64,000 nt of DNA from Methylobacterium mesophilicum (GCF_022179445.1 NZ_BPQU01000006.1:62001-126000); one strand, 5' to 3'. Shown: positions 1 through 8,791, counted from the stretch's first letter. Numbers and translations: made by a program. The notes: generated by a model from the letters alone, not told the origin.

Positions 1-142
1 GATGGGCCTCGGGGGCGAACGGCTCCCGCGGGACCTGCTCCATGGCCCGCAGGATCGCGGTGTCCCGCATCCCCCGGCCCCGGAGCGCCATGACGAAGGC
101 CGCGTTGCCGGCAGCCTCCTCGAGGCCGCCCAGATCGATCAC
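1..142 (-). CDS. pcm: Protein-L-isoaspartate O-methyltransferase, N-terminal part (runs off the window)
   Basis: Only about 47 codons are inside the window. The GTG start overlaps the surE stop by four bases (GTGA), and the reading frame contains the stretch [20 protein letters not shown] followed by PFAP, typical of the N-terminus of Pcm, which methylates isoaspartyl residues in damaged proteins so that they can be repaired. The pairing surE-pcm is a classical stationary-phase survival arrangement. An internal ATG in front of ALRGRG is an alternative start. The catalytic SAM-binding part lies outside the window, so the call rests on the N-terminus and on context. Confidence 0.75.
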   Translation of the reverse strand, partial: MIDLGGLEEAAGNAAFVMALRGRGMRDTAILRAMEQVPREPFAPEAH

Positions 143-903
143 GCCGAGAAGGCCTGCGCGAACCGGGTCAGGGTCGGCTCGTCCGTGAGGTCGAGGCGCA
201 GGGGCGTCACCGAGATCCGCTTCTCGGCGATCGCCTTCAGATCCGAGCCGTGGCCCGGCTCGAACCGGGCCTTGGCGAAGGCCAGCCAGAAATACGGATT
301 GCCGCGCCCGTCGACCCGGGCGTCGATCGACAGCAGCGCCTGGTTCCGGAAGCCCTGCGCCGCCACCGCGATGCCCTGGACGTCGGCCGGCGCGCAATCC
401 GGGAAGTTGACGTTGATCACGATGCCGGGCTCGATCCCGGTCTCGAGGATCTTACGGATCACCTTCGGGCCGTGCTCCCGGGCGCAGTCCCACTTGAGAT
501 TGGTCCGTCCGCCCGCCCCGTAGGCCTGGCTCAGCGCGATCGAGCGGATGCCGAGGATCGTGCCCTCCATGGCGGCCGCGATCGTGCCCGAATAGGTCAC
601 GTCCTCGGCGACGTTCTGGCCGCGGTTGACCCCCGACAGGACCAAGTCCGGCCCGTGATCGCCGAGGATGTGGCGCACCCCCAGGATCACGCAATCGGAG
701 GGCGTGCCCTTCACGGCGAAGCGCTGCTCCGAGACCTGCCGCAGGCGCAGCGGGTCGTTCAGCGAGAGCGAGTGCGACACGCCGGACTGGTCGCTCTCCG
801 GCGCCACCACCCAGACGTCGTCGGACAGCTCCCGGGCGATCTCCTCCAGAGTGGCGAGCCCCGGCGCGTGGATGCCGTCGTCGTTGGTGACTAGGATGCG
901 CAT
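139..903 (-). CDS. surE: 5'/3'-nucleotidase SurE
   Basis: 254 residues, the usual SurE length. SurE is a metal-dependent phosphatase acting on nucleoside monophosphates, linked to stationary-phase survival. The protein opens with [15 protein letters not shown], whose Asp-Asp pair (residues 8-9) binds the metal, and carries [17 protein letters not shown] with the conserved Asn and the Ser/Thr-rich active-site loop. The ATG shares one base with the serS stop codon (TGATG), and the stop overlaps the start of pcm, so serS-surE-pcm is almost certainly one translationally coupled operon. The open frame extends further upstream inside serS but the family N-terminus fixes this start. Confidence 0.95.
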   Translation of the reverse strand: MRILVTNDDGIHAPGLATLEEIARELSDDVWVVAPESDQSGVSHSLSLNDPLRLRQVSEQRFAVKGTPSDCVILGVRHILGDHGPDLVLSGVNRGQNVAEDVTYSGTIAAAMEGTILGIRSIALSQAYGAGGRTNLKWDCAREHGPKVIRKILETGIEPGIVINVNFPDCAPADVQGIAVAAQGFRNQALLSIDARVDGRGNPYFWLAFAKARFEPGHGSDLKAIAEKRISVTPLRLDLTDEPTLTRFAQAFSA

Positions 904-2237
904 CAGTGGGCCCCTTCGATCCGGTTGAGCCCGCCCATGTAGGGGTGGAGCACCGACGGGATCGTGATGCTCCCGTCCGGGTTCTGGTAGTTCTCCATCA
1001 CGGCGATCAGGGCGCGGCCGACCGCGACCCCCGAGCCGTTGAGCGTGTGGACATAGGCCGGTTTGCCGTCCTTGCCCCGGTAGCGGGCGTTCATCCGCCG
1101 GGCCTGGAACGGGCCGCAGACGGAACACGACGAGATCTCGCGATGGGTCCGCTGGCCCGGTACCCAGACCTCGATGTCGTAGGTCTTCTGGCTCGCGAAG
1201 CCCATGTCGCCGGTGCAGAGCGTCATCACCCGGTAGGGCAGATCGAGCTTTTTCAGGACCGCCTCCGCGCAGGTGAGCATCCGCTCGTGCTCGTTGGCGG
1301 ATTCTTCCGGCGACGTGATCGAGACGAGCTCGACCTTGTTGAACTGGTGCTGGCGCAGCATGCCCCGCGTATCCCGGCCCGCCGCCCCGGCCTCGGCCCG
1401 GAAGCAGGGGGTGAGCGCGGTGAAGCGCAGGGGTAGTTCCTCCTCGCGGAGGATGGATTCGCGGACGAGGTTGGTCAGCGGGACTTCGGCGGTGGGGATG
1501 AGCCAGAATTTTTCGGTCCTGTCCGGCTCCGTTCCGGTTGCCGTCGCCGTTGCGGTATCGAGCCCCTTAAAGACCGAGAACTGATCATCCGCAAATTTCG
1601 GAAGCTGCGCCGTGCCGAACATCGCTGCGTCGCGCACCAGAACCGGCGGCGCCACTTCCAAATACCCATGCTCTTGCGTGTGCAGGTCGAGCATGAACTG
1701 GCCCAGCGCCCGCTCCAGCCGGGCGAGCTGGCCCTTGAGCACCACGAAGCGCGAGCCCGAGAGCTTGGCGGCGGATTCGAAATCTATGAGCCCGCTGGCC
1801 TCGCCGAGCTCGAAATGCTCGCGGCCCTCGGTCAGCCGCTCGCGGGCGGAGGCGTGGCTGCGGTAGAGCACGTTACCGTGCTCGTCGGCGCCGTCCGGCA
1901 CGTCGGGCTTGGGCTGGTTCGGGATCGCGGCGAGTTTTTCGGATAGCGCCGCGTCGGCCCGGTCCTGCGCGGCCTTCAAGTCGGCCTCGGCGCTTTTAAG
2001 CGCGGCGACCTCCGCCATCAGGGCGGCCGCGCGGGCCTCGTCCTTGGCCTTCTTGGCTCCGCCGATCTCCTTGGCGAGCGCGTTGCGCCGCTCTTGGTTG
2101 GCCTGGGCCGCCGAGACCGCGGATTTGCGGGCCTCGTCGAGGGCGATCAGCGCGGACGAGAGCGACGCGAGCCCCCGGCGGGCGAGGTCGCGGTCGAAGG
2201 CGTCCGGGTTGTCCCGGATGGCGCGGATGTCGTGCAT
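903..2237 (-). CDS. serS: Seryl-tRNA synthetase
   Basis: 444 residues. It charges tRNA-Ser in the cytoplasm. The N-terminal half is the coiled-coil arm (Ala/Lys/Glu-rich, about residues 30-110). The class II catalytic core shows [12 protein letters not shown], motif 2 ([20 protein letters not shown]) and motif 3 ([19 protein letters not shown], near residue 400). The start [14 protein letters not shown] matches the family N-terminus, although the frame stays open 26 codons upstream. Oddity: between SVFKGL and [10 protein letters not shown] there is an extra low-complexity insert, [14 protein letters not shown], encoded by near-repeats of GCC-GTT/GTC on the plus strand. Confidence 0.97.
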   Translation of the reverse strand: MHDIRAIRDNPDAFDRDLARRGLASLSSALIALDEARKSAVSAAQANQERRNALAKEIGGAKKAKDEARAAALMAEVAALKSAEADLKAAQDRADAALSEKLAAIPNQPKPDVPDGADEHGNVLYRSHASARERLTEGREHFELGEASGLIDFESAAKLSGSRFVVLKGQLARLERALGQFMLDLHTQEHGYLEVAPPVLVRDAAMFGTAQLPKFADDQFSVFKGLDTATATATGTEPDRTEKFWLIPTAEVPLTNLVRESILREEELPLRFTALTPCFRAEAGAAGRDTRGMLRQHQFNKVELVSITSPEESANEHERMLTCAEAVLKKLDLPYRVMTLCTGDMGFASQKTYDIEVWVPGQRTHREISSCSVCGPFQARRMNARYRGKDGKPAYVHTLNGSGVAVGRALIAVMENYQNPDGSITIPSVLHPYMGGLNRIEGAH

Positions 2238-2328
2238 CGTGTCGGCTCGGATCTGCGGCGCACGAGGCTCGGCGCGCGCGGCCCCCGCTTTGCCGCATCG
2301 CGTCCGGTGGGACAAGCGCGGGGCGCCC

Positions 2329-2700
2329 TCACGCCTTCGGCGGCGCGATCTTCAGCTGGTCGATCGCCCACAGCCAGGTGCCGTCCGGCTGCGCGCGGGC
2401 GACTTCCACCGACAGCGCGCCGTTGGGCAGCCGCGCGAAGGTCAACGCGAGGGCGCCGTTGCGCACGGGTTCCAGCGTCTCGGGGGCCGGAAAGTCGGAC
2501 TTGCGCGCCAGCAGATCCGTGTAGAAGGCCCGGATCTCGGCATGGCCGGTGGCCACGACGCGGCCGGCGGCCAGCACCGCGTCGGGCTCGTAGAGCGCCA
2601 CCAGCCCCTCGACATCGCCGGCATTGGCCCGCTCGTTGAAGAGCTGGGCCAGCGCCGCCGGCTCGGTTGCAGCGTGTCGGTTCTCGTGGGCCACGGGCAA
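2329..2700 (-). CDS. NTF2-like / SnoaL-type small protein
   Basis: 123 residues. The pattern [26 protein letters not shown] followed by [16 protein letters not shown] is characteristic of the DUF4440/NTF2-like fold (cone-shaped alpha+beta barrel), which includes small isomerases, hydrolases and ligand-binding proteins. No catalytic function can be assigned. It has no signal peptide and is likely cytosolic. It lies upstream of serS on the same strand, 91 bp before the serS start, but nothing suggests a functional link. Confidence 0.75.
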   Translation of the reverse strand: MPVAHENRHAATEPAALAQLFNERANAGDVEGLVALYEPDAVLAAGRVVATGHAEIRAFYTDLLARKSDFPAPETLEPVRNGALALTFARLPNGALSVEVARAQPDGTWLWAIDQLKIAPPKA

Positions 2701-2815
2701 CTCCTGTGTGGGCTATGGGTGTGTGTGACATCTCGGGCTGCGCGCCCGGATGTGTGAGAAGACGTCGGCCACGACGCTGCGGGATGGTCCGAAACGCCAT
2801 ACGCCCGGCCGGCAC

Positions 2816-3259
2816 TCATGCGAGGCGCGCCCCGTCGGCATCCTCCACCGAGACGGTCACCGGGATCCCGGCCTTCACGCTCTCCGAGACGGTGCAGAAG
2901 CGCTCGAACTGCTCCAGCACCCGGTCGATCCGGGGCATGGCCTCGGCCGCGGCCCCCAGCCGGATGCGCACGGCGATCCCGCCGATCCGCAGGCGGCCCT
3001 CCGGGTTGCGTGCCATCCGGCAGGTCGCCTCGGCGGCGACGCCCTGCGCGTCCTGCCGGAACTTGCCCAGAGCGAAGACCAGGCTGGCGCACAGGCAGTT
3101 CGCCACGCCCGAGGCCAGCAGCTGCTCGGGGATCGGACCTGTGCCGCCGCCGACCGGGGGCGCCTCGTCGGTGAGCAGGCCGGACAGCCCCGCGCCGAAA
3201 TCGACGGTGAAGACGTAAGCCCCGACCTGGGTGATCCGGATCGTCGGTCCTGCATCCAT
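2816..3259 (-). CDS. OsmC family protein
   Basis: 147 residues from the chosen ATG, which has a good GGGAGG ribosome-binding site six bases upstream; an in-frame ATG 11 codons earlier lacks one. OsmC/Ohr family members are thiol peroxidases. The two family cysteines are visible, one in ASGVANCLCASLVFAL and one in RFCTVSESVKAGIPV, the second sitting in the usual CTVS context. The C-terminal strand VTVSVEDADG also fits. The gene is divergent from the DUF815 ATPase, sharing about 150 bp of upstream DNA. The substrate (organic hydroperoxide or otherwise) is unknown. Confidence 0.85.
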   Translation of the reverse strand: MDAGPTIRITQVGAYVFTVDFGAGLSGLLTDEAPPVGGGTGPIPEQLLASGVANCLCASLVFALGKFRQDAQGVAAEATCRMARNPEGRLRIGGIAVRIRLGAAAEAMPRIDRVLEQFERFCTVSESVKAGIPVTVSVEDADGARLA

Positions 3260-3410
3260 CGGCGCCCTCCCGGGGCCGATCCGACCGCCCACGCGGAGAA
3301 TTCAACGCCCGATCCGGCTTCGCGTTCGAGCCGCACGGGGACAGATGATTTCTGCAACCGAACGCCGTAGTACGGTCGCTCGACCGATCCGGAAGCGAAC
3401 CCCCGATCCG

Positions 3411-4277
3411 ATGACGAGCTTCGAGACCCTGATGCCGCTCCTGGAGCGGATCGCTACCGCCCTGGAGCGCGCCGCGCCGCCCGCCCAGCCGGCCTTCGAC
3501 CCGAACGCCGCCGACGCCTTCCTGTGGGGGCCGGAGCGGCGGCTCACTGCGGTGCCGCAGGTGGCCCGGGTGGAGATCGGCCTGCTCACCGGCATCGACC
3601 GGGCCCGCGACACCCTGATCGAGAACACCGAGCGCTTCGCCCGCGGCCTGCCGGCCAACAACGCCCTGCTGTGGGGCGCCCGCGGCATGGGCAAATCCTC
3701 GCTGGTCAAGGCGGCCCATGCCGAGATCAACGCCCGCCGGCCCGAGGGCGCGCGGCCGATGAAGCTGGTGGAGATCCACCGGGAGGATATCGAGGCCCTG
3801 CCCGACCTGATGGCCCTGCTCCGGCCCGACCCGCATCGCTGGCTGGTCTATTGCGACGACCTCTCCTTCGACGGCGACGACACCTCGTACAAGTCGCTCA
3901 AGACCGCGCTGGACGGCGGCATCGAGGGTCGTCCCGGCAACGTGCTGTTCTACGCCACCTCCAACCGCCGGCATCTGCTGGCCCGCGACATGGTCGAGAA
4001 CGAGCGCTCGACGGCGATCAACCCCGGCGAGGCCGTCGAAGAGAAGGTCTCGCTGTCGGACCGGTTCGGCCTCTGGCTCGGCTTCCACAAATGCAGCCAG
4101 GACGAGTTCCTGGCGATGATCCGCGCCTATGCCGATCGCTACGGCCTGGACCTGCCCGCGGAGCGCCTGCGCGCCGAGGCCCTGGAATGGGCCACCACCC
4201 GGGGCTCCCGCTCGGGCCGCACCGCGTTCCAGTTCATCCAGGACCTGGCCGGGCGGATGGGGAAGGTGCTGGATTGA
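3411..4277 (+). CDS. DUF815 family AAA-type ATP-binding protein
   Basis: 288 residues from the ATG at MTSFETLMPLLERI. The frame is open further upstream but that part overlaps the divergent OsmC gene. It has a P-loop GARGMGKSS (about residues 89-97), a Walker B-like WLVYCDDLSFD (about 143-153), and FYATSNRRHLLARDM with a sensor-1 type Asn. This is the DUF815 arrangement, an AAA-fold ATPase of unknown role that is widespread in proteobacteria. No substrate or partner is evident from the neighbours, and no membrane segment is seen. Confidence 0.85.
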   Translation: MTSFETLMPLLERIATALERAAPPAQPAFDPNAADAFLWGPERRLTAVPQVARVEIGLLTGIDRARDTLIENTERFARGLPANNALLWGARGMGKSSLVKAAHAEINARRPEGARPMKLVEIHREDIEALPDLMALLRPDPHRWLVYCDDLSFDGDDTSYKSLKTALDGGIEGRPGNVLFYATSNRRHLLARDMVENERSTAINPGEAVEEKVSLSDRFGLWLGFHKCSQDEFLAMIRAYADRYGLDLPAERLRAEALEWATTRGSRSGRTAFQFIQDLAGRMGKVLD

Positions 4278-4322
4278 GGATTCTTATAAGCGCCTGATCG
4301 ATTTGAGATATTCCACCCGCGA

Positions 4323-4445
4323 CCTCATCCTGAGGTGCCCGGCGATCGAAGATCGCCGGGCCTCGAAGGAGCCCTCCAGAAGCCTCTGTGATCCCTAGAG
4401 GCCTCCTTCGCAGCGTTCGCTGCGCTCCGTCGCCTCAGGATGAGG
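4323..4445. repeat. Dispersed palindromic repeat, copy A (most complete)
   Basis: The ends are a perfect 13-bp inverted repeat, CCTCATCCTGAGG at 4323-4335 and CCTCAGGATGAGG at 4433-4445. Inside lies a perfect 10-bp stem with a 3-nt loop (CCCGGCGATC-gaa-GATCGCCGGG) and a second hairpin with arms GCCTCT/AGAGGC. Shortened or diverged relatives are at 7195, 10971 and 18994. It resembles intergenic palindromic elements common in alphaproteobacterial genomes. No open frame is present, so it is non-autonomous. Confidence 0.75.
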
Positions 4446-4512
4446 GCGTGGATGGGACAGGCGCTGCCCGGGCGGTCGTCGGTGGATGCGCCGACATCGG
4501 TCCACGCACCCC

Positions 4513-4625
4513 GTCATCCCGGGGCCGCAGATTGGAGCCAAGGATCCAAAACCACAGGTGGAGCAACGCGTTGTACCGTCGGCGGCTCTGGGTCCCGGGT
4601 TCGCCTCCGGCGCCCAAGGATGACA
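4513..4625. repeat. Second short element with imperfect inverted ends
   Basis: The ends GTCATCCCGGGGCC (from 4513) and GGCGCCCAAGGATGAC (to about 4624) are imperfect inverted copies of each other. The interior has no coding potential. It looks like a small non-autonomous or REP-like element placed directly after copy A. Only one copy of this type is evident in the window, so the repeat nature is inferred from the ends. Confidence 0.45.
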
Positions 4626-4686
4626 CGGTGATTCATTCGGCTGCGGTCGCGTCGCCCTGCAGACGCCAAGCCGCCGCCGCAGATTT

Positions 4687-6906
4687 TCAAAAATCCACCG
4701 ACGCCGAGAGCCACGTGGTACGCGGGGCCCCGAGGATGAGGGCGCCGTTCGCGTTGGCGATCCAGTAGTGGTTGTCGGTGACGTTGGACACGGTCACGCG
4801 TAGCGTGACCGGCCTGTCCTGCACCAGCGCCACGTAGCGCAGCCCGAGATCCAGCGTCGTCCAGTCCGGGATTTTGGAGAAGGCGGCACTGGTCAGGGTG
4901 GTGCCGGCGTAGGACGCGCCGGTGTAGACCATCGTGGCGATCGCCGTGAGACCGCGCAGGAACGGCGTGTCCCATTCGAGGCCCGTGGTGGCCTGGAAGC
5001 GCGGCGCGCCGGTGGCGGGATTGCCGTCGTAGAGGCCGCCCCGGGTCCGGCGCCAGCGGGCGTCGAGCAGGGTCGCGCCGGCGATGACCCGCAGGTCCGG
5101 CGCTATCGCGCCGAAGATCGTTCCCTCGAAGCCGCGGTTCCGCTGAGAGCCAGCGACGCCGAAACGGTTGGTGATGGGATCGACGTTGCCGGCCGGCTGG
5201 GTGATCTCGAAGGCGGCCAACGTCGCCCCGAAGGTCCCGAAGTCGAGCTTCGCGCCGATCTCATATTGCCGCGACCGGGCCGGCGCGAAGGTCTGGGCGG
5301 TATTGATCGCGGTGTTTGGCGCCCGCAGCGCGGTGAGGCCCTGGACCGCGTTGGCGTAGAGCGAAAGCGCCTCGGTCGGCCGCACCACGAGGCCGAAGGC
5401 CGGCGTCGTCGCGCTCTTGTCGTAGGACGTGCTCAGCAGGCCCGTGATCGGCGCATAGTTGCCGAGTTCGATCTCTTGACGCCGGGCGCCGACCATGAAC
5501 TCGACCAGTCCGTCGGCCACCGACATCGTGTCGGCCACGGCGTAGCTCGTCATCCGGTCGTAGCTCGCCCGGCCGCGGGGATACGTGCCGGCGGCCAGCG
5601 GTAGCCCCGGCGAGGCCAGACGGACGGGCGCGTAGAGGTTCGACCGGTAGTTCGGATACGTGATCTGGCCGAGCGTCAGGTCCTGATCAAGGATCGTCGC
5701 GCTGAACACGGCCTCGTGCCGGATCCAGCCGGTGTCGAACCGCGCCCGTGCCCCCGCCTCGCCTGACAGCGTCGACGTGCCGCCGGTCTGGAAGATCGAG
5801 TTCACCTGCGTATTGCCCCGTCGATCGAGCAGGGTGAAGGCCGGGTTCTCCTGCTTGTCGTAGGTGAAGCGGTTACCGCCGAGCGCCGCGAACAGCATGA
5901 TGTCCGAGGTCAGGTCGAACTCCGCGCGGCCGAGGCCGGTGAGGCTGTCGGCGCGGGAGAAATCGAAGTCCTGGGACATGTTCCGGCGCGGGTTCGGTGC
6001 CCGGGGGACGTGCAGCCCCGGCTGCGGATTTCCGCCCCGGGTCTGGGCGTCGTAGGCGTCGTGCTGGTAGATCACGTCGGCGTAGAGCCGGAGCCGGTCT
6101 CCGGAATAGTCGAGGGCCAGTGAGCCGACGCCGTTGCGCTGCGCGGTCCGGTCGATCGGCGTGTCGCCGCCGAAGCCCGCGCCGTTGATGCGGATGCCGA
6201 ACTCCCCTGCCTCGCCGTAGCGCCGAGAAACGTCGACCTGCGCCCCGCCTCGGGTCGTTGAGGCGTAGTCGACGGTCGCCCGGGTCAGCGGTTCGTCGCC
6301 CGCGCGCTTGGTGACCACGTTCACGGTGCCGGCGACGCTGCCGAAGATCGACGCGCCGAACAGGAACGCCACCGGCCCCTTGAGCACCTCGATCCGCTCG
6401 AGTGGGGCCGGACTGATCCGGTAATCGGGCACGAGGCCGTACAGCCCGTTCAGGGCGAACTCGCGGTTGTCGACCCGGAAGCCGCGGATCGTCAGCGCGT
6501 CGTAGCGGTTGCCGCTGCCGATCGAGGCTCGCACGGACGGGTCGGTACGCGTCAGGAGATCGCCGACGCTGATCGCCTGCGCGTCGCGGATGGTCTTCTC
6601 GGTGTAGCTCGCCGTGCTGAACGGCGTCCGCATGTAATCCCGGTTGCCCAGGATGCCGAGTCGGCTGCCGCGTGCGACCTGACCGCCGGCAAACGCCTTC
6701 GGAAGGCCGCCCGCCTCCCCCTGCCCCAGCCGGCCCGCATTGGGGTTGCGCGCCTCGACCGAGAGCGTGTCGAGTTGGACCGCTTGTGCGGTGCGACCCG
6801 TGCTGTCCTGCGCGAACGCAGCGTGGTTCGTAGTCAGGAGGAGCGTTGTCAAAGGTACGACGTGGCGGATGTATGTGCAGGTCATGAATTTCCGGGCGCC
6901 GATCAA
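4687..6906 (-). CDS. TonB-dependent siderophore receptor
   Basis: 739 residues. It is an outer-membrane beta-barrel that imports an iron-siderophore using TonB energy. It begins with a signal peptide ending AAFAQ (about residue 33), then a TonB-box-like LDTLSVEA. The plug domain follows, with RDAQAISVGDLLTRTDPSVR, the family signature YDALTIRGFRVDN, and LERIEVLKGPVAFLFG with GTVNVVTKRA. The last 500 residues alternate barrel strands and loops and end in the barrel-closing Phe of LSASVDF. The siderophore cannot be named; ferrichrome/pyoverdine-type (FhuA/FpvA-like) is closest in layout. No transporter or regulator is adjacent. Confidence 0.92.
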   Translation of the reverse strand: MIGARKFMTCTYIRHVVPLTTLLLTTNHAAFAQDSTGRTAQAVQLDTLSVEARNPNAGRLGQGEAGGLPKAFAGGQVARGSRLGILGNRDYMRTPFSTASYTEKTIRDAQAISVGDLLTRTDPSVRASIGSGNRYDALTIRGFRVDNREFALNGLYGLVPDYRISPAPLERIEVLKGPVAFLFGASIFGSVAGTVNVVTKRAGDEPLTRATVDYASTTRGGAQVDVSRRYGEAGEFGIRINGAGFGGDTPIDRTAQRNGVGSLALDYSGDRLRLYADVIYQHDAYDAQTRGGNPQPGLHVPRAPNPRRNMSQDFDFSRADSLTGLGRAEFDLTSDIMLFAALGGNRFTYDKQENPAFTLLDRRGNTQVNSIFQTGGTSTLSGEAGARARFDTGWIRHEAVFSATILDQDLTLGQITYPNYRSNLYAPVRLASPGLPLAAGTYPRGRASYDRMTSYAVADTMSVADGLVEFMVGARRQEIELGNYAPITGLLSTSYDKSATTPAFGLVVRPTEALSLYANAVQGLTALRAPNTAINTAQTFAPARSRQYEIGAKLDFGTFGATLAAFEITQPAGNVDPITNRFGVAGSQRNRGFEGTIFGAIAPDLRVIAGATLLDARWRRTRGGLYDGNPATGAPRFQATTGLEWDTPFLRGLTAIATMVYTGASYAGTTLTSAAFSKIPDWTTLDLGLRYVALVQDRPVTLRVTVSNVTDNHYWIANANGALILGAPRTTWLSASVDF

Positions 6907-7028
6907 GTCGAGGCATTGAGTCGACGACCGGTTCCTCTCTCCGCAAGCGGATCGGCGTGGGAATCATCGTTGCGTCAACGGATCGCGGCTACCAGCGGCG
7001 AAATTCTCAAGCAAGAAATAAAAATTAG

Positions 7029-7034
7029 ATTATA
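7029..7034 (-). promoter_or_regulatory. Possible -10 hexamer for the siderophore receptor
   Basis: A perfect TATAAT on the minus strand about 120 bp upstream of the receptor start, inside the AT-rich patch. The only -35-like hexamer nearby (TTGCCA) sits 20 bp away, which is too far for a standard promoter, so this is a weak call. An iron-responsive operator (Irr, RirA or Fur) might be expected, but I could not recognise one. Confidence 0.3.
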
Positions 7035-7194
7035 TAAATTTCAAGCTGTTAGTATGGCAATTTATTGTCACTCAATATTGAGAGGTAAAATAATTTAATA
7101 TCTCAATCGGCTTTTCTCGATTGGAAATTAGTGGAGAAAAAACATGATATTTAATTCTCGTTCTCGTCCTGATCTGGCGGAACAAAGCGTAGCA

Positions 7195-7243
7195 CTCGAA
7201 GGAGCCCTCCAGAAGCCTCTGTGATCCCTGGAAGCCTCCTTCG
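7195..7243. repeat. Dispersed palindromic repeat, copy B (internal part)
   Basis: 47 of 49 bases are identical to 4362-4410 inside copy A; the shared part starts CTCGAAGGAGCCCTCC. The outer CCTCATCCTGAGG arm is missing on the left, and only a degraded CTCAGGA remains on the right, so this is a truncated copy lying next to the AT-rich patch. Confidence 0.75.
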
Positions 7244-7347
7244 AGCCCCGCTGCGCGCGCGTCTCAGGAAGAAGTGGTTGGATGGGATGGGGCGGAAATC
7301 TGGATGCCTGGCGTTCTTGCGCGGTTTCGGGATCGGACGCGCGTCGC

Positions 7348-7818
7348 CTACCGCCCGCTCGACCCGAACCCCCCTGCCCCACGGCCCGAGCCCGATCCGG
7401 GCGCGTCGTCCAGCACGGTCAGGACCGGCCGGGTCACGCGGGTGAAGACCAGTTGGGCGATCCGGTCGCCCGGCTCGATCCGGATCGGCCGCGCGTCGTC
7501 GCGGTTCCAGGCCGAGACCATCAGGGGGCCTTCGTAATCCGCGTCGATCACGCCGGTGCCGTTGCCTAGCACCAGCCCGTCGCGATGGCCGCGTCCGGAG
7601 CGCGGGAAGATCAGGCCGCACCAGGCGGGGTCGCGGATCAGCACGCAGAAGCCCGCCGAGATCAGGGCGGGTGCGCCCCGGGGCGGCAGCGTCAGCGGCG
7701 CGTCCAGGCAGGCGTGGAGGTCGAGCCCGGCCGCCGCCGCCGAGCCCCAGCGCGGGAAGCCCCAGCCAGGCAGCCGCGGGTCGAGGAGACGCAGGCCGAC
7801 CTCGGGGAGCTCGTTCAC
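7348..7818 (-). CDS. dut: Deoxyuridine 5'-triphosphate nucleotidohydrolase (dUTPase)
   Basis: 156 residues. It hydrolyses dUTP to dUMP, keeping uracil out of DNA and supplying dTMP synthesis. All five trimeric dUTPase motifs are readable: AAAAGLDLHA (motif 1), PRSGRG (2), GNGTGVIDADYEGPLMVSAWN with the catalytic Asp (3), RIAQLVF (4) and the Gly-rich tail RGAGGFGSSGR (5). The start is a GTG that overlaps the stop of the upstream lyase gene by four bases (GTGA), so the two are translationally coupled; the frame is open far upstream but only as a shadow of that gene. Confidence 0.93.
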   Translation of the reverse strand: MNELPEVGLRLLDPRLPGWGFPRWGSAAAAGLDLHACLDAPLTLPPRGAPALISAGFCVLIRDPAWCGLIFPRSGRGHRDGLVLGNGTGVIDADYEGPLMVSAWNRDDARPIRIEPGDRIAQLVFTRVTRPVLTVLDDAPGSGSGRGAGGFGSSGR

Positions 7819-8696
7819 GCGCCGAGCCGTTCGATTGCCTCGGCCAAGGCCAGGGTGCGCCGTGCGGCCTCGACATGGAGGCGCTCGACCATGCGCCCGT
7901 CCAGCGCGATGACCCCGTGGGCCTGGGTCTCCGGTGCGTCGAAGGCCGCGGCGACCCGGCGGGCCTCCGCGATCTCGGCCGCGTCGGGCCCGAACGCGGC
8001 GTTGGCCGGGCCGATCTGGCTCGGGTGGATCAGCATCTTGCCGTCGAAGCCCAGGTCGCGGCCCTCCGCGCATTCCGCCTCGAATCCGGCCGCGTCGTCG
8101 AGTCCCGAAAAGACCCCGTCGATCGCCTCGATCTCGTAGGCCCGGGCGGCGGCCAGGACAGTCATCAGCCAGGGCACCAGGGCGGCCCGGCCGGGGGGGC
8201 GGATCCGCGCCGCCTTCAGGAGGTCGTTGGGGCCGATGACCAGGGCGGCGAGCCTTCCGTCCACGTCCCGGGCGGCCCCGGCGATCTCGGCGGCGTTCAC
8301 CACCGCCATCGGGGTCTCGATCATCGCCCAGATCCGCGTCGCCGCGGGCGCCCCGAGCCGGCGCAGGCGGGCGCCCACCATGATCAGCGCGTCGGAGCTG
8401 CGCACTTTCGGCACTAGGATCGCGTCCGGGCCGGCGCCGGCCAGCGCCGCAAGGTCGGCCTCGCCGTCCTCGGTCTCGGGTGGGTTGATCCGCACCACCA
8501 CCTCGCGCCGGCCAAAGCCCGGTCCCGAGACCGCGGCGGCCACGAGGGCGCGGGCCTCGGCCTTCTTCTCCGGCGCGACGCCATCTTCCAGGTCGATCAG
8601 GATCACGTCGGCGGGCAGCGTGCGCGCCTTTTCCAGGGCGCGGGCGTTGGAGCCGGGCATGGCAAGCACGCTGCGGCGGGGACGGATCTCGCTCAT
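7815..8696 (-). CDS. HpcH/HpaI aldolase / citrate lyase beta-like (CitE family) protein
   Basis: 293 residues. The family uses a metal-dependent TIM barrel for Claisen-type cleavage of CoA thioesters or oxo-acids. It shows RSVLAMPGSN, VILIDLEDGVAPEKKAEAR (substrate/metal acid), VVRINPP, ILVPKV, IWAMIETPMAV (metal-binding Glu) and GKMLIHPSQI. These fit malyl-CoA/citramalyl-CoA lyase relatives, but the length and sequence do not identify the substrate. The ATG at MSEIRPRRS has GGGAGA upstream; an earlier in-frame ATG is 18 codons away. It is coupled to dut. Confidence 0.85.
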   Translation of the reverse strand: MSEIRPRRSVLAMPGSNARALEKARTLPADVILIDLEDGVAPEKKAEARALVAAAVSGPGFGRREVVVRINPPETEDGEADLAALAGAGPDAILVPKVRSSDALIMVGARLRRLGAPAATRIWAMIETPMAVVNAAEIAGAARDVDGRLAALVIGPNDLLKAARIRPPGRAALVPWLMTVLAAARAYEIEAIDGVFSGLDDAAGFEAECAEGRDLGFDGKMLIHPSQIGPANAAFGPDAAEIAEARRVAAAFDAPETQAHGVIALDGRMVERLHVEAARRTLALAEAIERLGA

Positions 8697-8791
8697 CACG
8701 CTTCTCCCGGGCCGGCGGCAATGCCCTTCGGGTGGCCGATAGCTTTCCACCGCGTCCCGGGCAAGAACGCATCGCGGGATGCGGGGACGGG

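Larger units (their letters stand above)
4278..4686. other. 409-bp gap between the DUF815 gene and the receptor, filled with repeats
   Basis: The gap contains no credible gene. It holds two structured elements annotated separately: a 123-bp palindrome-ended repeat (4323-4445) and a second inverted-end element (4513-4625). The genes on both sides point into this gap, so it could also carry termination signals for both. Confidence 0.7.
6907..7347. other. 441-bp gap upstream of the receptor with a very AT-rich core
   Basis: The segment 7001-7140 has 37 G/C in 140 bases (about 26%), against roughly 70% around it. It contains the palindrome CTCAATATTGAG (7071-7082), a second dyad CAATCG/CGATTG (7104-7123) and, on the minus strand, a TATAAT hexamer (7029-7034) that could serve the receptor gene. 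No good -35 is seen at 16-18 bp from it. Repeat copy B follows at 7195. No credible gene lies here. Confidence 0.7.

Noticed and set aside
7064..7125. A Fur box or other known iron operator upstream of the siderophore receptor
   Set aside because: The dyads CTCAATATTGAG and CAATCG/CGATTG do not match the Fur 19-bp consensus or an iron-control element I can recognise with confidence.
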